A stretch of DNA of 64,000 bases from JBGAPI01 sp044221335. GTDB taxonomy: Bacteria > Pseudomonadota > Gammaproteobacteria > Xanthomonadales > Ahniellaceae. The notes under the pieces were generated by a model, which was not told the origin of the DNA, did not search any database, and saw only the letters and a list, made by a program, of their open reading frames with translations. The translations under genes and the position numbers were made by a program. The stretch spans positions 96,772-160,771 of the forward strand of contig JBGAPI010000003.1 of the NCBI GenBank assembly GCA_044221335.1, in the 5' to 3' direction. Shown one piece after another: positions 35,720-44,881 of the stretch (the stretch's first letter is position 1; each line of letters begins with the position of its first letter).

Positions 35720-36145
35720 CTACTCGAAGTCGTCGCGGAAGATCAGGCCGGCGTCGTTGACGAAGATCGCACCGTACATGCCGAAATCGACGTGGGCCTC
35801 GCAGTAGTAGCCATAGCCGCCGGCGGTGTTGAAGGTGACGTTGACGCTGCCGTTGCCGCTGCTGACCGCCGGGACGGGCGAGTTCGGGTCGGGGGTGGGG
35901 ACGGTGTTGACCACGGTGCCGCCACGCAGGGGATGGGCCGCGAAGTTCGACGTGAAGACGACGGTCTGTCCGGCATCGATCAGCACGCAGGCGGGCGAAT
36001 AGGTGTTGTTGATCCCGACGTTCACACCGACGTTGCCGGTGCCGCGCAGGTCCATCGCCGTGGCGATGTTGCAGCCGTTGAGGTCGGCGGCGGCACTCCG
36101 GGCGCCGGGAAGCAGGATCGCGGCCAGCAACAGCGCGCGTGTCAT
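35720..36145 (-). CDS. Exported cupredoxin with DDFE C-terminal tail
   Basis: 141 residues: signal peptide MTRALLLAAILLPGARSAAA, then a plastocyanin/azurin-like domain. Type 1 copper ligands appear as His in SNFAAHPLRGG, Cys in GYYCEAHVDFGMYG, followed by His (EAH) and Met (FGM). The ATG overlaps the stop of the sugar dehydrogenase gene (ATGA), so the two are coupled; the cupredoxin may take electrons from the dehydrogenase. The chain ends GLIFRDDFE, a variant of the F-x-D-G-F-E tail found on four other exported proteins in this window. Nothing else follows the copper domain. Confidence 0.88.
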   Translation of the reverse strand: MTRALLLAAILLPGARSAAADLNGCNIATAMDLRGTGNVGVNVGINNTYSPACVLIDAGQTVVFTSNFAAHPLRGGTVVNTVPTPDPNSPVPAVSSGNGSVNVTFNTAGGYGYYCEAHVDFGMYGAIFVNDAGLIFRDDFE

Positions 36146-37707
36146 GCGGTGCGGGTCCGCCGGCGCCAGGCCGCGATCATCCCGAGCATCGCCAGGGCGA
36201 CCCACAGGGCCTCCCGCCCACGCCCCCCGAAGGCCGGTATCGCGATCGGCGTGTCGATGAGGAAAATGTCGCCGCTGCGATCGAGCACGTAGATGTTGCC
36301 AGCGTTGTCGGTGCCGAACGACGTCAGTCCCGTGGCTGCCGTGCCGTTGTTGGGAATCTCGAGCAGGCCGGTGGTGGACGGACATTGCGCGGGGGCGCCG
36401 ACGAAGGCCGCTCCGCTCGTCGGGGCGCAGAAGATCTCGCCGGAACAGTAGTCGCCATACAGGTAGACGCCCCGCAGTTCCGCGATCGGGCCGCGATAGA
36501 CGTAGCCTCCCGCGATCGAACAGCGGGTGGCCGGGACCTGGTTGGGGACCGGCTCGTAGGCGGACTCCACGACATGCAGGTACTCCGTCTGCGGCGCGAC
36601 CACCTGCACGCCGGCGGGCACCGTCAGATTCGACGGGCAGGTATCGCCGCCTTGCGTCTCGTGCGGCTCGAGTCCCTCGCAGCTGTCCCAGCCGAAATAG
36701 CGCCGCCCCTGTCCCGCGGGCACGGCGCTGATCTCCTCGTACATGTTCTGTCCGACATCGCCGACCCACAGGTTGCCGGTCGCGCTGTCGAAGCTGTAGC
36801 GCCAGGGATTGCGCAGGCCATAGTCCCAGATCTCCCTGCAGCTGTTCGGAACCGAGGGCAGCGAGAACAGGTTGTCGGCGGGCGCGGCATAGGGGATCTC
36901 GGTGCTGCCGTCCCAGCCGCAATAGCCGGGCGTGCCGGCAGGCGTGGTGCGGTCGACATCGATCCGCAGCAGCTTGCCCTCCAGCACCAGGGAGTTCGGG
37001 TTCGCTCCCAGCCCGGTGAAATTGGCGTCCGGGTCGCAGTTGACCGTCGAGGTGCCATTGCTCTGGTCGCCGAACACGAGCTGCGTCGGATTCAGCGTCT
37101 CCGCGCGATTGCAGGCGTCGTTCGCGCTTCCGCCATCGCCGGTGCCGAGATACAGGTAGCCGTCCGGACCGAACACCACGTTGCCGCCGTTGTGGTTGCG
37201 GAAGTCCTTGTCGATCCGCAGGATCGGCTTGCGCGAGGACGGGTCGGCGACGTCCGGATCGGTGGCCGAGGTCTGGTAGCGGGCGACCACCGTGTCGCCG
37301 TTGGCATCGGTGTAGTCGACGAAGAAGTAGCGATTGCTGGCGTACTGCGGATGGAAGGCGAGTCCCAGCAGCCCCTGTTCGTTGCCCGACGCTCCGAAGC
37401 CGCCCGGCGTGCTGGCGTCGATGGTCAGGAAGGGCGTGCTGGCGACGCTGCCGTTGCGCAGGATCCGGATCCTCCCGGGAGTCGTCGCCGAGCCCTGCTC
37501 GACCACGAAGAAGCGCGAGTCGTCGCCAGGAACGACCTTCAGCGCGTCGGGGCGAGCGAATCCGGTCGCGATGCGGGTCAGGCGCAGCGGGGGAAGCTGC
37601 GACTGGGCCCAGGTGAAGGAGCAGGCGCCGGCGAACAGCGCCACCGCCGTCGCAACGTGCCGGACCACCGTCCGGTAGTGACGAATCGTGCGTCTCATCA
37701 GTGCCAT
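36142..37707 (-). CDS. PQQ-dependent sugar dehydrogenase-like protein with IPTL-like C-terminal anchor
   Basis: 521 residues. Signal peptide near MALMRRTIRHYRTVVRHVATAVALFAG; beta-propeller of the soluble glucose dehydrogenase / YliI / HHIP family from LRLTRIATGFARPDALKVV. Family marks are GNEQGLLGLAFHP, the catalytic-His region RNHNGGNVVFGPDGYLYLGTGDGG and PWRYSFDSATGNLWVGDVGQ. Several cysteines (CNRAE, CGWD, CREIW, CEGLE, CSIAGG) suggest disulfides. The C-terminus is IPAFGGRG, a 15-residue hydrophobic helix and WRRRTR, the tripartite layout of IPTL-CTERM-like sorting signals. The protein is thus probably processed at the membrane. Coupled to a cupredoxin. Oxidation of a sugar is likely; substrate unknown. 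Confidence 0.82.
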   Translation of the reverse strand: MALMRRTIRHYRTVVRHVATAVALFAGACSFTWAQSQLPPLRLTRIATGFARPDALKVVPGDDSRFFVVEQGSATTPGRIRILRNGSVASTPFLTIDASTPGGFGASGNEQGLLGLAFHPQYASNRYFFVDYTDANGDTVVARYQTSATDPDVADPSSRKPILRIDKDFRNHNGGNVVFGPDGYLYLGTGDGGSANDACNRAETLNPTQLVFGDQSNGTSTVNCDPDANFTGLGANPNSLVLEGKLLRIDVDRTTPAGTPGYCGWDGSTEIPYAAPADNLFSLPSVPNSCREIWDYGLRNPWRYSFDSATGNLWVGDVGQNMYEEISAVPAGQGRRYFGWDSCEGLEPHETQGGDTCPSNLTVPAGVQVVAPQTEYLHVVESAYEPVPNQVPATRCSIAGGYVYRGPIAELRGVYLYGDYCSGEIFCAPTSGAAFVGAPAQCPSTTGLLEIPNNGTAATGLTSFGTDNAGNIYVLDRSGDIFLIDTPIAIPAFGGRGREALWVALAMLGMIAAWRRRTRTA

Positions 37708-38030
37708 CCCACAACCGAGCAACGGGGGCGCGACCTGAGCATCCAGGGCCAACGCGAAGGGTCGCCGGAAGTGTAGCGGCCGAGCTGCGACATCCGTCAG
37801 GAAGTCGCAGCGTCCTTCGGTCCGCGCGGGGGGCGGGCGTCGCCGTTCCGCCTGCCCTCGACGCGGCGCCAGTCCGCTGCCCTGCCGCACGCCGTGGTGC
37901 TGCGACCCTTCGGCCGGCCCCGCATGCTCGACGAGCCCGCGGGGCAGGAGGCGGATGACGGCGACGGCGATGCTGCGGTTGCTCCGCCGCTGCTTGTCCG
38001 ATCCGCCGGGAAATCGCCCCGGCCCTTCCC
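37708..38030. other. Intergenic region, no feature seen
   Basis: 323 bp between the sugar dehydrogenase start and the stop of the WD40 gene. It must hold the promoter of the dehydrogenase-cupredoxin pair, but I see no clear -35/-10 pair and no repeat. Confidence 0.4.
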
Positions 38031-40427
38031 TCACGGAATCGGCGGCGGATCGTTGCCGTCGAAATACTGCACGCACTCGTCGAAGGTGAAGTTCCGCCAG
38101 ACCCGGGTCCGGGCGAGCGCGAGCAGGTCGTGCGGGTCCGGCAGGAAGTACTGCAGGCGATCGCCGCGGATGCAGACTAGGCGCTTGCCGTCCGGTCGCC
38201 AGGTGATCCTGTCGGGAACCACCGGGCTCACCGCGAACACTTCCTCGCCGGTCAGGGCGTCGGACACGCGGACGAAGCGTTCGATGCCGCCCCAGTCCGG
38301 CGACTTCTTGCCGTCGTAGAGACCGATCGGTTCCGGCCATACCGTTGCCAGCAGCCGGCCGTCCGGGCTCCAGGACACCTCGGGCGGGGGGATGGGCGGG
38401 TAGTAGTCGAGAAATTTCGGCTGCGCCAGGCGTTGGCCGCGGTCGAGATCCCAGACGCTCAGGACCGGACTCGCTCCGGCGGGCGCGACGATTCCGATCG
38501 TGGTCTGTGATCCGCACAGGGTCATCAGGACCAACCGCGTCCGGTCCGGGCTGAACACGAAGGAGAGGAAGCCGGGAGGATTGTCGAATGCGTAGCTCCG
38601 GGTGCCGTCCGCGCTGTTCCACACGACGACGGACGCCACGGTGATCACCGTCAGGCGGTCTCCCTCCGGCAACCATGCGATGCCCAGCGGTTGATGGAAG
38701 AAATTCTGGCGCCCGGACGGGTCGGAAAAGGGAACGTCGGACCCCAGCGTCCGAAGCACTACCCCGGGATCGACCTCCCAGACGCGCGCGGCCTCGACGT
38801 TGCCCGAGATCGTGGCCAACCGGAGACCGTCGCGAGTGAGCGCGGAGGCGATCGCGGGGAACGCGCCTGGCAGCTCGAAGACGACCTTCCGGGCCGCAAG
38901 GTCCCAGACGGAAACCCGATCGCCGGAGTGTCGCGCCGACATCCGCCGGCCGTCCGCGCTCCAGTGCATGTCGGACAAGCCCGACACCGCCACTGCGCCG
39001 TCCGTACCCGGCAGGGCGGTCAGCTCCTCTCCGCTGGCGAAGGACCAGATCCGCCGGGAAGATTTGTCGCCGCGGACTTCGTCCACCACCAGCCATTCGC
39101 CATCGGAGCTCCAGGAGAGGCCGACGCCGCTGCTGCCCGGCTGCAGCGGGAACCGGCGACGCTCCGCGCCGGACTCGCCGTCGAGGATCCGGACGGAATC
39201 CCCGCAGGCGACGGCGATCGTCGTGCCATCCGGAGACCAGGCGTTGCTGTTCACGGGCTGAGGCATGCGCAACGACTGCCATTCGTCACCGTCGTGACCA
39301 TCGGCGACGCCGACGTCCCACACTTTCAGGCAGGAGTAGCCGCCCTTGTTCCTGGGGGCCCGGATCGCACTGTATCCAACGGGCCCGCTGAAGGCCTTCC
39401 CGCTCAATAGTCGATCACCGTCCGGACTCCACGCCAGACTCGACTCATAATCCCCTGGCAGATGCCCTCCCAGCTTGGCCACGAGGCTGCCGTCGGTCGC
39501 ATCGAAGACGGTCGTGGAATGGCCGAAGCCCCGTTTCGCGAGGCGACGGCCGTCCGGACTGAAGGCCAACCTGCCGCCATCGACGGTGAACGATGAACCC
39601 GCGAGAACGAGCTGGCCGCTTCCGAGGTCCCAGACCTCGCAGCTGGCATCGAGCGAGACCGCCAGCCGCGATCCGTCCGGACTCCAGGCAAGGTGACGCA
39701 CCTGTCGCTCCGGACCGACGGGCCGGATCAGGGTAGCGGTGCCCGCGTCCCAGAGCTGGATTCCCTGGCCGCAGCTCGCGATCTGCTGGCCGTCCGGACT
39801 CCAGGCGAACTCCTGTACGCCGTCCGCCCGCAACGTGATCGCCAGGGTCGACGTGGCGACGTCCCACACCCCGATCGAATCCTGGGTCAGGACCGCGAGC
39901 CGGCGTCCATCCGGGCTGAACGCCAGCCCGGAGACATACGCCCCGACCGCCAGGGTCGCCGACGGCGTTCCATCGTCCGCCCGCAACAGCACGACCTGGT
40001 TCTTCAGTCCACCGGCGGCAACCGTAGTGCCGTCCGGGCTGACCGCCAGCGCGAGGACGGAAGTAGCCGGGGGACCGTCGATCGCCGGCGACGACCAGAT
40101 CCTCTCCCCTGTCGTTGCATCCACGGCGACCGTCGGCCCGCCGTCCGAGCCGGCGTAGATGCGCTTGCCGTCCCGGCTCCAGGCCGCACAGCTCACCTCG
40201 ATCCTCGGCTCGCCGTCGAACAGGACGAGCCGCAGTCGGGAGCGCCAGATCGCGTCGCGCAAGGCGCGATCGGCGGCGAAGGGCACCGGCTCGCCGGCCT
40301 TCAGGGCGGTGCTCACGGCGTGCATTCCGAGAAGGATGCTGCGGGTCGGATCGTAGGGCAGTGCTGCCGCGGAGAGTGCGGCGAAGACCTCGGCCTCGAG
40401 CGTGTGCAACGTCGGTGCAGTGTTCAT
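38031..40427 (-). CDS. WD40-repeat beta-propeller protein
   Basis: 798 residues with about a dozen WD40-like blades, many ending in W.PDG turns (AFSPDGRRLA, AWSPDGSRLAV, SWSPDGRLLATVW) and [VI]WD strands. This is enough for two propellers. Residues 1-65 (EAEVFAALSAAALPYDPTRSILLGMHAVSTAL) resemble the linker after the NTPase in STAND proteins. The C-terminus (DPHDLLALARTRVWRNFTFDECVQYF) is the tail common in bacterial caspase- or NACHT-WD40 proteins. The effector and NTPase parts are absent, and no signal peptide is seen. AAGGA lies 8 nt before the ATG. It is likely an interaction scaffold or a remnant of a larger signalling protein. Confidence 0.8.
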   Translation of the reverse strand: MNTAPTLHTLEAEVFAALSAAALPYDPTRSILLGMHAVSTALKAGEPVPFAADRALRDAIWRSRLRLVLFDGEPRIEVSCAAWSRDGKRIYAGSDGGPTVAVDATTGERIWSSPAIDGPPATSVLALAVSPDGTTVAAGGLKNQVVLLRADDGTPSATLAVGAYVSGLAFSPDGRRLAVLTQDSIGVWDVATSTLAITLRADGVQEFAWSPDGQQIASCGQGIQLWDAGTATLIRPVGPERQVRHLAWSPDGSRLAVSLDASCEVWDLGSGQLVLAGSSFTVDGGRLAFSPDGRRLAKRGFGHSTTVFDATDGSLVAKLGGHLPGDYESSLAWSPDGDRLLSGKAFSGPVGYSAIRAPRNKGGYSCLKVWDVGVADGHDGDEWQSLRMPQPVNSNAWSPDGTTIAVACGDSVRILDGESGAERRRFPLQPGSSGVGLSWSSDGEWLVVDEVRGDKSSRRIWSFASGEELTALPGTDGAVAVSGLSDMHWSADGRRMSARHSGDRVSVWDLAARKVVFELPGAFPAIASALTRDGLRLATISGNVEAARVWEVDPGVVLRTLGSDVPFSDPSGRQNFFHQPLGIAWLPEGDRLTVITVASVVVWNSADGTRSYAFDNPPGFLSFVFSPDRTRLVLMTLCGSQTTIGIVAPAGASPVLSVWDLDRGQRLAQPKFLDYYPPIPPPEVSWSPDGRLLATVWPEPIGLYDGKKSPDWGGIERFVRVSDALTGEEVFAVSPVVPDRITWRPDGKRLVCIRGDRLQYFLPDPHDLLALARTRVWRNFTFDECVQYFDGNDPPPIP

Positions 40428-40534
40428 GCTGAACGTCCTTGTCGATTCCGATCACGTCCACGCTCGCGCCGTCCTGAATTCGTCCGGATTCGCGCGCGCT
40501 CCAGTCGAGTATGTCCGCAAATCGGGCGGCGCGG

Positions 40535-41092
40535 TCACGCCGTGCGACGCCAGGCCGTGATCGACGCCCACGCCGGACCGAAGGCGAACCAGAGCACGAT
40601 GCAGCCAAAGGCATGACGGTGCCACTCGCGCAGAGGCTGCGAATCCTCGGCCCTGGCGACAAACAGGATCAGCGCCTCGACGAGGGCCACGGTGACGAGA
40701 CAGGCGACGATGCACCGCGCCCAGAGCCCGAATTCGTAACGGATCGCCGGCCAGCCCAGCGAAGGCGCCTTGGCTGGTGCCGGACCGGCGGCGAACCGGT
40801 GGGCGAAGCGAGCATCCGCCCACCGGATCGCCAGGGCGCCGAAGGCGACCGTGAAGCCGACATAGGCCGCCGCCAGGCCGTGTGCGAACGTGGCGGTTGC
40901 TCCGCGTCGCAGGTCGAGCGCGGTGAACGCGAGCAGGAGCGCATCGATGAGCGGCAGGCAGAGGAGCAGGACACGGCTCGCACGTTCCCTGCGGACGAGG
41001 TAGCGAAGCGCAAGGGCCGCCAGGAGGACGAGCCAGAACCCGACCTCGCAGGCGACGATCAGGACGTAGAGCAGGTAGGACGCGTGGGGCAT
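40535..41092 (-). CDS. Small polytopic membrane protein of unknown function
   Basis: 185 residues with five hydrophobic helices: about 5-30, 38-60, 66-88, 118-145 and 158-180. Basic loops (RYLVRRERASR) follow the first helix, so the N-terminus is probably outside. No family is recognised. The last helix (FGCIVLWFAFGPAWASITAWRR) ends in an arginine pair. It lies about 107 nt upstream of the WD40 gene on the same strand and could share its transcript. Nothing links it to a pathway. Confidence 0.6.
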   Translation of the reverse strand: MPHASYLLYVLIVACEVGFWLVLLAALALRYLVRRERASRVLLLCLPLIDALLLAFTALDLRRGATATFAHGLAAAYVGFTVAFGALAIRWADARFAHRFAAGPAPAKAPSLGWPAIRYEFGLWARCIVACLVTVALVEALILFVARAEDSQPLREWHRHAFGCIVLWFAFGPAWASITAWRRTA

Positions 41093-41234
41093 GTCTCTGC
41101 GCGGGGGCTCCGGTGTTCGGCGACGGGGACGGGCTGAAGCGACGTCGGTGCCGGAGTTCTCGTCCGGCTCCACGTCGTCCGGGCCGCGACGAAGGCGCGG
41201 CGATTCCACGCCATCGGCGACCTCCGCTCGCAGC

Positions 41235-42260
41235 TTATTCGAAGCCGTCCTTGAACACCTCGACCAGCGGCAGCCCGACGACCCCCGTCCAGCCGTTGCC
41301 GAAGCTCCCGCCCGTGCTGGAACCGCTGAGGTCGCGGCCGGGCGCGACATTGCCGGAGGCCGTGCGGGGGAAGCCCAGCACGTGCGGCACGGCGTTGTAG
41401 GAACCGGAGGCGACCAGCAGCTCGTCGCGCAGCGCGTAGTAGGACAGCCCGCCCGCGTTTTCGAGCAGCGTCGCCGCGCCCTCGATGCTGCGCAAGGGCG
41501 CGACGTTGCCGTTGGCGTTCTGCGCGAACACCTGGATGCTGTTGCTGCCGTCGGCATTTCCGGCCAGCACGAAGATCTCGCCGCGGGCCGGATCGATCGC
41601 CAGCGCGGCGACGTAGGTGCCGAGCCGGGTCGCCGGCCCCGCGATGCGTCGCGTCGGCGAGATCGCGCCGGAGGCGGTCCGGTCGAAGAACAGCACCTCG
41701 CCACCGGTGCTGCCGCCACCGGCGTCGTAGTAGTCGCCGACCGCGACCTCGTCGGTGCCGGCGAGGTAGATCAATCCGGACATGTTGTCGATGAGGCCGG
41801 GCAGGTAGCTCGAGCTGCGCAGCGACGGCGTGTCGCCGCTGGCACTGCGCGGGAAGTAGCTGATGAAGTTCGCGCTGATCACCGCGTATTCGTTCACGGA
41901 AGGAATCGCGACCACCTGCCGCGGCTGGCCCAGGGCGGCGTTGTAGAAACTGCGCGCGGCAGCGGCATCGCCGCGACTTGCCGCCGGATACACCCGGATC
42001 CGCTGGCCGTAGAAGTCCGCCACCAGCAGGGTCCGCTGGTCCGCGTCATAGGACAACGCGTTGGCCGACTGCAATCCCGTGGTCGGTCCCCCCAGCAGCG
42101 CCTGCGGTGCCACGTTGCCGGTCGCGTCATCGGCGAAGTTGGAGACGATGTCGGCCGGCGTCGTCGTCGTTCCCGGCACCCGGCCGACCAGCACGTCCGC
42201 ACGGCCGGAGGTGCTCCACGACAGAGCGACGAGGAGAAGTGCGGATCGGGTGAGAGTCAT
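41235..42260 (-). CDS. Exported beta-propeller-like protein with DGFE tail
   Basis: 341 residues. Signal peptide MTLTRSALLLVALSWSTSGRA. The body contains repeated segments of the form ASGNVAP.R or ATGNVAPQALLGGPTTGL, ASGDTPSLRSS, ASGAISPTRRIAGPAT, ANGNVAPLRSIEGAAT and ASGNVAPGRDLSG. These are about 40-60 residues apart, each followed by a strand pair: six to seven blades of an extracellular propeller. The C-terminus is VEVFKDGFE. AAGGAA with a 6-nt spacer supports the ATG. No enzymatic residue is obvious; such repeats occur in surface proteins of unknown role. Confidence 0.78.
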   Translation of the reverse strand: MTLTRSALLLVALSWSTSGRADVLVGRVPGTTTTPADIVSNFADDATGNVAPQALLGGPTTGLQSANALSYDADQRTLLVADFYGQRIRVYPAASRGDAAAARSFYNAALGQPRQVVAIPSVNEYAVISANFISYFPRSASGDTPSLRSSSYLPGLIDNMSGLIYLAGTDEVAVGDYYDAGGGSTGGEVLFFDRTASGAISPTRRIAGPATRLGTYVAALAIDPARGEIFVLAGNADGSNSIQVFAQNANGNVAPLRSIEGAATLLENAGGLSYYALRDELLVASGSYNAVPHVLGFPRTASGNVAPGRDLSGSSTGGSFGNGWTGVVGLPLVEVFKDGFE

Positions 42261-42685
42261 GCTGCGTTCCTTGCCTGGACAGGGTGGGGGGGCGCGGCCG
42301 CCGCCGATGCGTGCCGCTGCCGCGACGGCGCGGTCTCGAGAGCGCCTGTCGCCGCATCGCCCTCGATCGCGAAGGCGCAGTCTGCACTGCCGACAATGAA
42401 GGTCGATGAAACCCATTCATCAACGCGGCGTGAAAACGAGGTGGCCGACACAGACAAACCGGGCGGCGCCCGAATCGCCCGCCAGGACAAAGGAGCAGGG
42501 AGGTCCTGCGGACGCCTTCGAGCCATCGGTTGCGCGGCAGGCCGGGGAATGAAGTCGTCGAAGAAGCGCCGGGGGACTCCTGCGGATCCCGGCCCTGGCC
42601 TCGGTTCGAGCCATGTCCGGATGGACAACTCGCGCGCGAGGTGAGGTAATCGATCCGCGATCCATGGCGATCTCGGAGGTCTCCG
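42261..42685. other. Divergent intergenic region
   Basis: 425 bp between the propeller gene and the TIR/NDT-like gene. Apart from the GGAGGT ribosome site at 42675-42680, I see no promoter, repeat or small gene that can be defended. Confidence 0.45.
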
Positions 42686-43198
42686 ATGCGGATTCCCGTT
42701 TTCGTATCAGGCCCGACCGTGCTGAGCCCGACGCAGGCCGGCTCGAGGAAGGTCGTGACGGACCTCCTGGAGCGGTGCCGCATGGACCCGCGGGCCCTGG
42801 GGCGCTCCGACTATCCGAAGGACGCTCCGCTGAAGGAAGTTCTGATCATCGCCAAGCACTGTCATGGCGGGGTCATCCTGGGATTCGAGCAGCTGCAGGT
42901 GACGGCGGGGACCTGGAAGCGAGGCACGAAGGAGCAACGGAAAGTCGAAGCCGCCGGGCCGATACCGATTCCGACACCGTGGAATCAACTCGAGGCGGGG
43001 GTCCTCTTCGGCCTCCGATTGCCGCTCCTGATCTTTCGCGAGCCGGGAGTGTCCGGAGGGATCTTCGACGTCGGCGCGACGGACGTCTTCGTGCACACCA
43101 TGCCGCCGGCCCGACCGACCTCCCGCAAGCGAGATGAACTGGAGCAGGTTTTCCTGAAATGGAGCGCTGCGGTACAACGGCATTACGATGAGTTCTGA
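42686..43198 (+). CDS. TIR / nucleoside-deoxyribosyltransferase-like protein
   Basis: 170 residues, no signal peptide. The fold markers are those of the nucleoside 2-deoxyribosyltransferase/TIR-like superfamily: VFVSGPTVLSP at the first strand, CHGGVILGFEQ (59-69) at the second, and TPWNQLEAGVLFGLRLPLLIF (97-117), where Glu103 is placed like the catalytic Glu of NADase or deoxyribosyltransferase enzymes. GGIFDVGATDVFVHTMP follows. GGAGGT with a 5-nt spacer fixes the ATG. It stands alone among genes for exported proteins. It could be an NAD- or nucleotide-cleaving effector or sensor; this is inference, and no partner gene is seen. Confidence 0.6.
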   Translation: MRIPVFVSGPTVLSPTQAGSRKVVTDLLERCRMDPRALGRSDYPKDAPLKEVLIIAKHCHGGVILGFEQLQVTAGTWKRGTKEQRKVEAAGPIPIPTPWNQLEAGVLFGLRLPLLIFREPGVSGGIFDVGATDVFVHTMPPARPTSRKRDELEQVFLKWSAAVQRHYDEF

Positions 43199-43396
43199 TC
43201 CTCGTGGACGGCGGGTGACGCGACGCCGCTGCGAAAGGTCTGGGCTCCCGCGATTTCCCGACCGAAGTCGCGACACGGGCCCGGACAACGGCGCCCCGCA
43301 GGGCGGACAGCGAACCGTCGAACGGCGAAGCGGAACACCCACGGTCCGCGATCGTCGGCGCTTCGGCCTGCCGCGACGAGCGGACGGAGGGCTCGC

Positions 43397-44881
43397 CTAC
43401 TCGAAGCCGTTCGCGAACAAGGGAACGGCGCCGTAGATCTCCGGCGGGATCGGGTTGCCCAGCATCTCCCAGATGTAGGTCGTCAGGCTGGAGCTGGCGC
43501 AGAAGCCGCTGGTGATGCCGGACTGTCCGCACAGCGCACTCTGGATCGCCGCCTCGTTCGGCCACGGCCACAGGGGTTCGGCGGTCGGCTGGTCGTAGCC
43601 GGGGTCGCCGTACAGCGTTCCCGGTGCGCCCAGTCGCTGCAGCACCGTGGCGCCGATGGGAACCCCGCCGCTGCCGGCGCTGGCGAGCATCGACCCGGCT
43701 TCGAGGCGCGGCAGATAGCGAAGCCCCGCGGTCGCCGGATTCAGGTTGAGGGCGCCGCCGCAGGCGGGGGCGTAGCAATCGAGGTCCTGGCTCTGCATCG
43801 CGCTCAGGTTGCTGCCGTTGACCTGCCACAGCAGCGACTGCCGGACGCTGTAGTTGCCGCCCCCGCGCCAGTCGTTGATTCCCGCCTGCGCGGCCTTTCC
43901 GGCAGTGACGTTGCGGATGATCCCGGCGTGGGCAGAGCCGTTGCTGCTGGCGAGGTAGTCGGTGTTCCAGATCACGCTGTTCTCGAGGAGCCCGCCGACG
44001 GCCGCGGTCGGGCCGTCCCAGCCGACGCCGTTGGAACCGATGTTCACGATGATGGCGCCCTGGTTCCGGATGTTGCTGCTGGGCGCGACGCCGTTGCTCG
44101 GGTGGTACAGCGCTGCCTCGAAATAGCCGCCAGGTCGACTGTCGAGAAGCAGCAGGTTCTGGGTCAGGACGTTGGACGAGTTGTACAGGCTCACGTTGGC
44201 CTGTGGATTGCCCTGGGTGTCGCTCCAGCCGTCCTCGTGCCGCGCCACCACGCGCCGCAGGACGATGCGGTCGGCGTTGTAGACGAGGATGTTGTAGCGC
44301 CCGCCGGGCCCGTAGGAGTAGGCGTCTTCCACCAGGATGTACTGGGCCCCCGGAGTGGCGTCGTTCGTGCCGATCGCGAGATTCACCGTGTTGCCGGTCG
44401 CAGGCCCGCCCCGGAACGAACATCGTCGGAACTTGACGTAGCGGCCGGTGACGCTCTTGGTCTCCGCCGAATCGAAGCGGAGGTCTTCGAACGCGAGGTA
44501 GTGGTTCGCGAGTGGCAGCGCCAGCGAGGCCCCCACCGTCACGCTGCCCGGGCTGGCGGCCCGGACCGTGTTCCATCCCGCGGCGCTGCCGGCGCCGACG
44601 CCGTCGATGCGGTTCTCCGGCCCGGCGTAGCTGCCGGGCGCGACGATCAGCGTATCGCCGCCCTGTGCCGACAGCAGCTGCATCGCACTGTGCAGGTAGC
44701 GCTTCGGCTGCAACAGGCTTCCGTCGCCGAGATCGTTCGCCGCGCCGGCGTCGACGTAGTAGGTCGCGGCCCGTGCCGGGACCGACAGCACTGCGGCCAG
44801 GCAGAGTGTGCAGACCCAGCCGCGCCGCGCGAGACGATGGGCGGCGGGACGCGCTTGAAGGGATGAGCAGAGTGGTGTCAC
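43397..44881 (-). CDS. Exported right-handed beta-helix protein with NGFE tail
   Basis: 494 residues. A long-n-region signal peptide ends PARAATYYVDAGAANDLGDGS. The following QPKRYLHSAMQLLSAQGGDTLIVAPGSYAG is the DUF1565-like opening of pectate-lyase-type beta-helices (YYVD..G.D...G....P..tl..A...l..GDT..v..G.Y). Successive N-rich rungs (ILVEDAYSYGPGGRYNILVYNADRIVLRRV and so on) follow. No acidic catalytic cluster is certain, so carbohydrate binding or cleavage is open. The C-terminus is AVPLFANGFE. The start is GTG, with AGGA 10 nt upstream; an ATG far upstream would add an implausible 169 residues. Confidence 0.75.
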   Translation of the reverse strand: MTPLCSSLQARPAAHRLARRGWVCTLCLAAVLSVPARAATYYVDAGAANDLGDGSLLQPKRYLHSAMQLLSAQGGDTLIVAPGSYAGPENRIDGVGAGSAAGWNTVRAASPGSVTVGASLALPLANHYLAFEDLRFDSAETKSVTGRYVKFRRCSFRGGPATGNTVNLAIGTNDATPGAQYILVEDAYSYGPGGRYNILVYNADRIVLRRVVARHEDGWSDTQGNPQANVSLYNSSNVLTQNLLLLDSRPGGYFEAALYHPSNGVAPSSNIRNQGAIIVNIGSNGVGWDGPTAAVGGLLENSVIWNTDYLASSNGSAHAGIIRNVTAGKAAQAGINDWRGGGNYSVRQSLLWQVNGSNLSAMQSQDLDCYAPACGGALNLNPATAGLRYLPRLEAGSMLASAGSGGVPIGATVLQRLGAPGTLYGDPGYDQPTAEPLWPWPNEAAIQSALCGQSGITSGFCASSSLTTYIWEMLGNPIPPEIYGAVPLFANGFE

